Shown here: positions 6,067 to 8,715 of the stretch, one piece after another
Position numbering within the stretch: the first letter of the stretch is position 1
Layout: every line of letters starts with the position of its first letter
Assembly: GCA_903970575.1 (NCBI GenBank)
Contig: CAJCJC010000223.1
Location: 1 to 8,715, forward strand
DNA from: Alphaproteobacteria bacterium
GTDB lineage: Bacteria; Pseudomonadota; Alphaproteobacteria; BOG-932; Roseiterribacteraceae
Direction: 5' to 3'
DNA length: 8,715 nucleotides
Translations under genes and position numbers: made by a program
The notes under the pieces: model-generated
What the model was told of the DNA's origin: nothing
Databases searched by the model: none
The model's input: only the letters and a program-made list of their open reading frames with translations

Positions 6067-7596
6067 CTATTCCCCCACCACGATCGGCCCTTTTTGCGGA
6101 ACCTTGGGCGCCTTCAGGAAGGCCAGGACCGGGATGATCAGCATGCAGAGGACGGCCAGCATCATGAAAACGTTAATATAGCCGACCATCGACGCCTGAT
6201 GCGTTAGGTCCCCGTTCAGCATTTCGAGGCCAGCCGCTCCTGTAACTCCCGGCGTGGCGTCCATACGCCGGAACGGGGTTATGTATTCCGTCAGATAACC
6301 GTGATTCACCTGGGTCGACCGCACCAGGATCGCGGATGTGATGGAGATGCCGGCGGCGCTGCCGATATTGCGCATCAAATTATAAAATCCGCTGGCTTCG
6401 GTGCGCAGGTCGCTATCGAGGGTTGAGAACGCCATCGTGGTCAGCGGCACATTGATAAAGCCGACTCCCGCGCCCTGGATCAACCCAAGCGTGATGATGT
6501 CCCGCGCGCTTACCATCAAGGACCAATGCGACATGAAATAGAGCGACACGCCGCTGATGAAGAGGCCAAAGCCGACCAGAACCCTCTGGCTGAAGAACTT
6601 TCCGATTTGGCCGACCAGCAAAATCGCGGCGATCGTGCCGAACCCTCTTGGCGCCATGATGAGGCCCGACGTCAGGACGGGATAATTCAGTTCTTCCTGC
6701 AGCATCTGCGGGGTCAGCGCCATCGACCCGTAATAGACCAGCATGATGAGCGTCAGGATGCTGGTCGATAGAATGAAGGTCCGGTCCCGGAACAGCCGGA
6801 TGTCAAAAAACGCGCGCCCGCGCGTCGTCGCGCTATGCACGACGAACATGTACAGGCCGAAACCGAGCATGGCGATCTCAACCAGGATTTCCGGCGATTG
6901 CAGCCAACCCTTCTGCTGCCCTCGATCGAGCGCCAATTGCAGGCAGGCGATAGCGAGGCTGAGAAAGGCGAAGCCGAACCAGTCAAGCTTGCGGCCTGAG
7001 ATTCGCGTCGTCTCGGGAATGAAGGTAAGCGCGCCCAGAACAGCGACGATGCCGAGTGGCACGTTGATATAGAAACACCATCGCCAACTGAGTTCATCGG
7101 TTAGATAACCGCCCAGAACGGGTCCCAGGATCGGGCCTACCATAACCCCCATCATGAAAATGCCCATGGCGCGTCCAACCTGGTCGCGCGGATAGGTGTC
7201 AAGAAGAATGGCTTGCGACAGCGGCACCAGAGCCGCGCCGAAAATACCCTGCAAGAAGCGGAAGAGCACCATCTGGGGGAGCGTGGCGGCCACGCCGCAC
7301 AGCATCGAGGCAAGCGTAAACCCGCCCAGGGCGAACACGAACAGCTTGGTGCGGCCAATCCGCAGCGCCACCCACGCCGTAACAGGGGTGGCGATCGCGG
7401 CGGCGACAAGGTAGGAGGTGAGAACCCAGGCAATCTGGTCCTGCGTGGCGCCGAGGCTTCCCTGCATATGGGGCAACGCCACGTTGGCGATGGTCGTATC
7501 CAACACCTGCATGACCGTCGCCCCCATAACGACGATGGTGATCATGGCCTTGTTGGGCGCCAGGGTGGCGGTTCGCGTCAGGATTGCTTCGGTCAT
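6067..7596 (-). CDS. emrB: EmrB/QacA-type MFS drug efflux transporter (DHA2, 14 helices)
   Basis: A 509-residue inner-membrane proton antiporter of the DHA2 family; E. coli EmrB is of similar length (about 512). Helix 1 carries VLDTTIANVALP (31-42, D33), the family's proton-relay motif. Motif A is RIGRTKLF (79-86), the antiporter motif C is GPILGPVLGG (154-163), and WRWCFYINVPLG follows (171-182). Hydrophobicity suits 14 helices. The start at ATG 7596 gives a normal short N-terminus; an upstream TTG at 7635 would add 13 residues but has no ribosome site. EmrB pumps usually work with an EmrA membrane-fusion protein and a TolC-like channel, but no emrA is adjacent. Instead a predicted outer-membrane barrel gene diverges from it. 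Palindromes in the shared upstream region suggest repressor control. The symbol denotes family resemblance; the exported compound is unknown. Confidence 0.93.
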   Translation of the reverse strand: MTEAILTRTATLAPNKAMITIVVMGATVMQVLDTTIANVALPHMQGSLGATQDQIAWVLTSYLVAAAIATPVTAWVALRIGRTKLFVFALGGFTLASMLCGVAATLPQMVLFRFLQGIFGAALVPLSQAILLDTYPRDQVGRAMGIFMMGVMVGPILGPVLGGYLTDELSWRWCFYINVPLGIVAVLGALTFIPETTRISGRKLDWFGFAFLSLAIACLQLALDRGQQKGWLQSPEILVEIAMLGFGLYMFVVHSATTRGRAFFDIRLFRDRTFILSTSILTLIMLVYYGSMALTPQMLQEELNYPVLTSGLIMAPRGFGTIAAILLVGQIGKFFSQRVLVGFGLFISGVSLYFMSHWSLMVSARDIITLGLIQGAGVGFINVPLTTMAFSTLDSDLRTEASGFYNLMRNIGSAAGISITSAILVRSTQVNHGYLTEYITPFRRMDATPGVTGAAGLEMLNGDLTHQASMVGYINVFMMLAVLCMLIIPVLAFLKAPKVPQKGPIVVGE

Positions 7597-7656
7597 AAGG
7601 CCGCCAATATCGAGTGCGAGAGCATTACGGATCAAAGCCGCGTTGGCGTTTAGATA

Positions 7657-7685
7657 GGTAGCTAGCTGATAATTAGCAAGCTACC
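7657..7685. promoter_or_regulatory. 29-bp palindrome, likely repressor operator
   Basis: GGTAGCTAGCT (7657-7667) and AGCAAGCTACC (7675-7685) are inverted copies matching at 10 of 11 positions around the 7-nt centre gataatt. The size and symmetry fit a TetR/MarR-type dimer site. It lies 60 bp before the efflux pump start and covers a candidate minus-strand -10 element, which suits repression of the pump. No regulator gene is in the window. Confidence 0.6.
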
Positions 7686-7699
7686 GGACAGGCCGACAA
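7670..7699 (-). promoter_or_regulatory. Candidate promoter of the EmrB-type gene
   Basis: On the minus strand, TTGTCG (7699-7694) and TAATTA (7675-7670) are separated by 18 bp, resembling sigma-70-type -35 and -10 boxes. The -10 box lies inside the palindrome at 7657-7685, so a bound repressor would block it. Both boxes are imperfect, and TAATTA is self-complementary, so direction is not certain. Confidence 0.35.
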
Positions 7700-7721
7700 G
7701 TTGGCCAGTCGGCGCCAACTT
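7698..7721. promoter_or_regulatory. Second perfect inverted repeat in the divergent region
   Basis: AAGTTGGC (7698-7705) and GCCAACTT (7714-7721) are perfect 8-bp inverted arms around the 8-nt centre cagtcggc. The repeat lies between the palindrome at 7657-7685 and the start of the outer-membrane barrel gene. It could be a second operator or an RNA hairpin in that gene's leader. The 9-mer GTTGGCGCC within it (minus strand) also occurs at 1625-1633 before the GST gene. Confidence 0.45.
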
Positions 7722-7767
7722 AACCTTCGCAATTCGCGGGAGTTATGCTTGTTCCATCGGGGCTTCC

Positions 7768-8571
7768 ATGCAAGAACGCGATCCGGTGGACCTCATCGAA
7801 AACTCCGGTATAAGCCGGCGCAAAATGCTGAAGCCTGGGTTCTTCGGTCTATTGGCGATGCTCGCCGCATCGGGGGCGGCGATGGCTGGGCCACCCTTCG
7901 TCACGGATGACCCGGAACCGGTCGACTATCAGCATTGGGAGGTCAACTACGCCCTGACCGGGACGTTGTCCAAGGATGGAGGGAACGCCGCGCTGCCGCT
8001 TATCGACGCGAATTATGGCGCTCTCCCGGACCTTCAACTGCATGTGCAACCGCAATTGGATTATGTGAGAGGCGATGGCAAATCTGCCATTGGCGTGGGC
8101 GATACGGAGATCGGCGTCAAATATCGGTTCATTGAAGAAGATGACGATAGCTGGGTCCCGATGGTCAGCCTCTACCCGCTCTATGAGATTCCAACCGGCA
8201 ATCATGAACGCGGGCTAGGTGGCGGCGTGGGCCGAAGCTTCATCCCGATCTGGGCGCAAAAGACGATCGATAAATGGACCGTGTATGGCGGCGTGGGCTA
8301 CGGCGTCAATCCGGGGGCGGCTGGCAAGAACGACTGGTTTTTGGGCGGAGTGGCGCTTTATCAGGTAACCGAAACGCTCCAGCTTGGCGGGGAGGCCTTC
8401 ATGCAAACCGCCCAGGCCCCGGGCGGCCGCGATACGCCCGGCTTCAATCTCGGCGGCAGCTACGGCCTGACCGAGGAATACCATCTGCTGTTTTCGGCCG
8501 GCAGAGGTTTGGAGAACGCGTCAACGACGAATGGTTTCTCGGCTTACGTGGCGCTACAGGTCACGGATTAA
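7768..8571 (+). CDS. Predicted outer-membrane barrel transporter (phenol MetA-degradation type)
   Basis: A 267-residue exported protein. After the signal sequence, the mature start GPPFVTDDPEPVDYQHWEV (from G41) is characteristic of the Phenol_MetA_deg-like family annotated simply as transporter, thought to form outer-membrane beta-barrels for hydrophobic or aromatic compounds. The remainder alternates polar and hydrophobic residues with many Gly and aromatics (for example GGVGYGVNPG, LGGSYGLTEEYHLLFSAGRG), as expected of barrel strands. Signal cleavage is likely after AMA (38-40). Upstream of the hydrophobic core (24-38) is SRRKMLK (16-22), which resembles a twin-arginine motif. A start at M20 (ATG 7825) would leave an ordinary Sec signal, but it has no ribosome site; ATG 7768 has a weak GGGG five bases upstream. 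It diverges from the EmrB-type pump, so joint control is plausible. Confidence 0.87.
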   Translation: MQERDPVDLIENSGISRRKMLKPGFFGLLAMLAASGAAMAGPPFVTDDPEPVDYQHWEVNYALTGTLSKDGGNAALPLIDANYGALPDLQLHVQPQLDYVRGDGKSAIGVGDTEIGVKYRFIEEDDDSWVPMVSLYPLYEIPTGNHERGLGGGVGRSFIPIWAQKTIDKWTVYGGVGYGVNPGAAGKNDWFLGGVALYQVTETLQLGGEAFMQTAQAPGGRDTPGFNLGGSYGLTEEYHLLFSAGRGLENASTTNGFSAYVALQVTD

Positions 8572-8597
8572 GGAAAGGTTCAAAGTCTCGGCTTACA

Positions 8598-8715
8598 TCA
8601 TCCGAAATTGGCTTGGCCGCCGTCGAGCGGCAAGGTTATGCCGGTCACGTAGCGGGAATCTGGGCCGACCAAGAAGACGACGGCGCGGCCGATGTCTATC
8701 TCCGGGTCGCCGATA
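8598..8715 (-). CDS. Short-chain dehydrogenase/reductase, C-terminal fragment (partial)
   Basis: Read from the window edge on the minus strand, the last 38 residues end in FG and TGA (8600-8598). They contain IGRAVVFLVGPDSRYVTGI and TLPLDGGQANFG, the hallmark end of classical SDR oxidoreductases, where the chain after the active site runs into a final strand with the D-G-G turn. These enzymes use NAD(P)H to oxidise or reduce alcohols and ketones. The Rossmann motif, catalytic Ser-Tyr-Lys and start lie beyond the window, so substrate and cofactor cannot be judged. The gene converges with the outer-membrane barrel gene, leaving a 26-bp gap. Confidence 0.9.
   Translation of the reverse strand, partial: IGDPEIDIGRAVVFLVGPDSRYVTGITLPLDGGQANFG

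Noticed and set aside
7597..7635. TTG start for the EmrB-type pump
   Set aside because: There is no ribosome binding site, and ATG 7596 gives the usual EmrB length and N-terminus.
7213..7653. Plus-strand open frame of 146 codons antisense to the pump N-terminus
   Set aside because: It is low-complexity, rich in His, Arg and Gly, and mirrors the EmrB-type gene. Recognisable DHA2 motifs on the minus strand show which strand is coding.
1..8715. CRISPR arrays, insertion sequences or long direct repeats
   Set aside because: No regularly spaced repeats, transposase-like proteins or paired terminal repeats were seen on reading both strands.

Overview
The window reads as GC-rich accessory or peripheral-metabolism DNA from a Gram-negative bacterium, most likely an alphaproteobacterium. 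Support for this: high-GC codon choice, a tRNA-Arg with encoded CCA, two glutathione transferases, a predicted outer-membrane barrel protein of the phenol-degradation MetA type, and an EmrB-type efflux pump. The genus cannot be fixed from the sequence. No integrase, transposase, CRISPR array, plasmid function or dedicated transcription factor was seen.

Layout. Positions 1-28 may be the last codons of a plus-strand gene, followed by tRNA-Arg(TCG) at 47-122. A GPH-type sugar/cation symporter (133-1578, minus) points toward the tRNA. It diverges, across a 113-bp gap holding an AT-rich inverted repeat, from a YfcG-like Nu-class glutathione transferase (1692-2393, plus). That gene converges, with only 4 bp between, on a second GST-fold protein (2398-3030, minus) that seems to lack the usual catalytic residues. 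Diverging from it is a tight plus-strand run: an alpha/beta-hydrolase-fold protein without a recognisable Ser-Asp-His triad (3082-3900), a 248-residue protein of unknown family (3924-4670), and a spinster-like MFS transporter (4690-6048). An EmrB/QacA-type 14-helix MFS pump (6067-7596, minus) converges on this run. The pump diverges, across a 171-bp gap with two strong palindromes, from a predicted outer-membrane barrel transporter (7768-8571, plus). The window ends in the C-terminus of a minus-strand short-chain dehydrogenase/reductase (8598-8715).

How the genes may work together (inference). Three MFS carriers of three different families, an outer-membrane channel-like protein, two GSTs, a hydrolase-fold enzyme and an SDR suggest uptake, conversion and export of small organic molecules such as aromatic or plant-derived compounds. 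No ring-cleaving enzyme is present, so the substrate is unknown. The least ordinary part is the 3082-6048 operon: a triad-less hydrolase-fold protein and an unrecognised protein beside a transporter, facing a GST-fold protein that has lost both its catalytic and glutathione-binding residues. Longest stretch without a gene is the 171 bp at 7597-7767.
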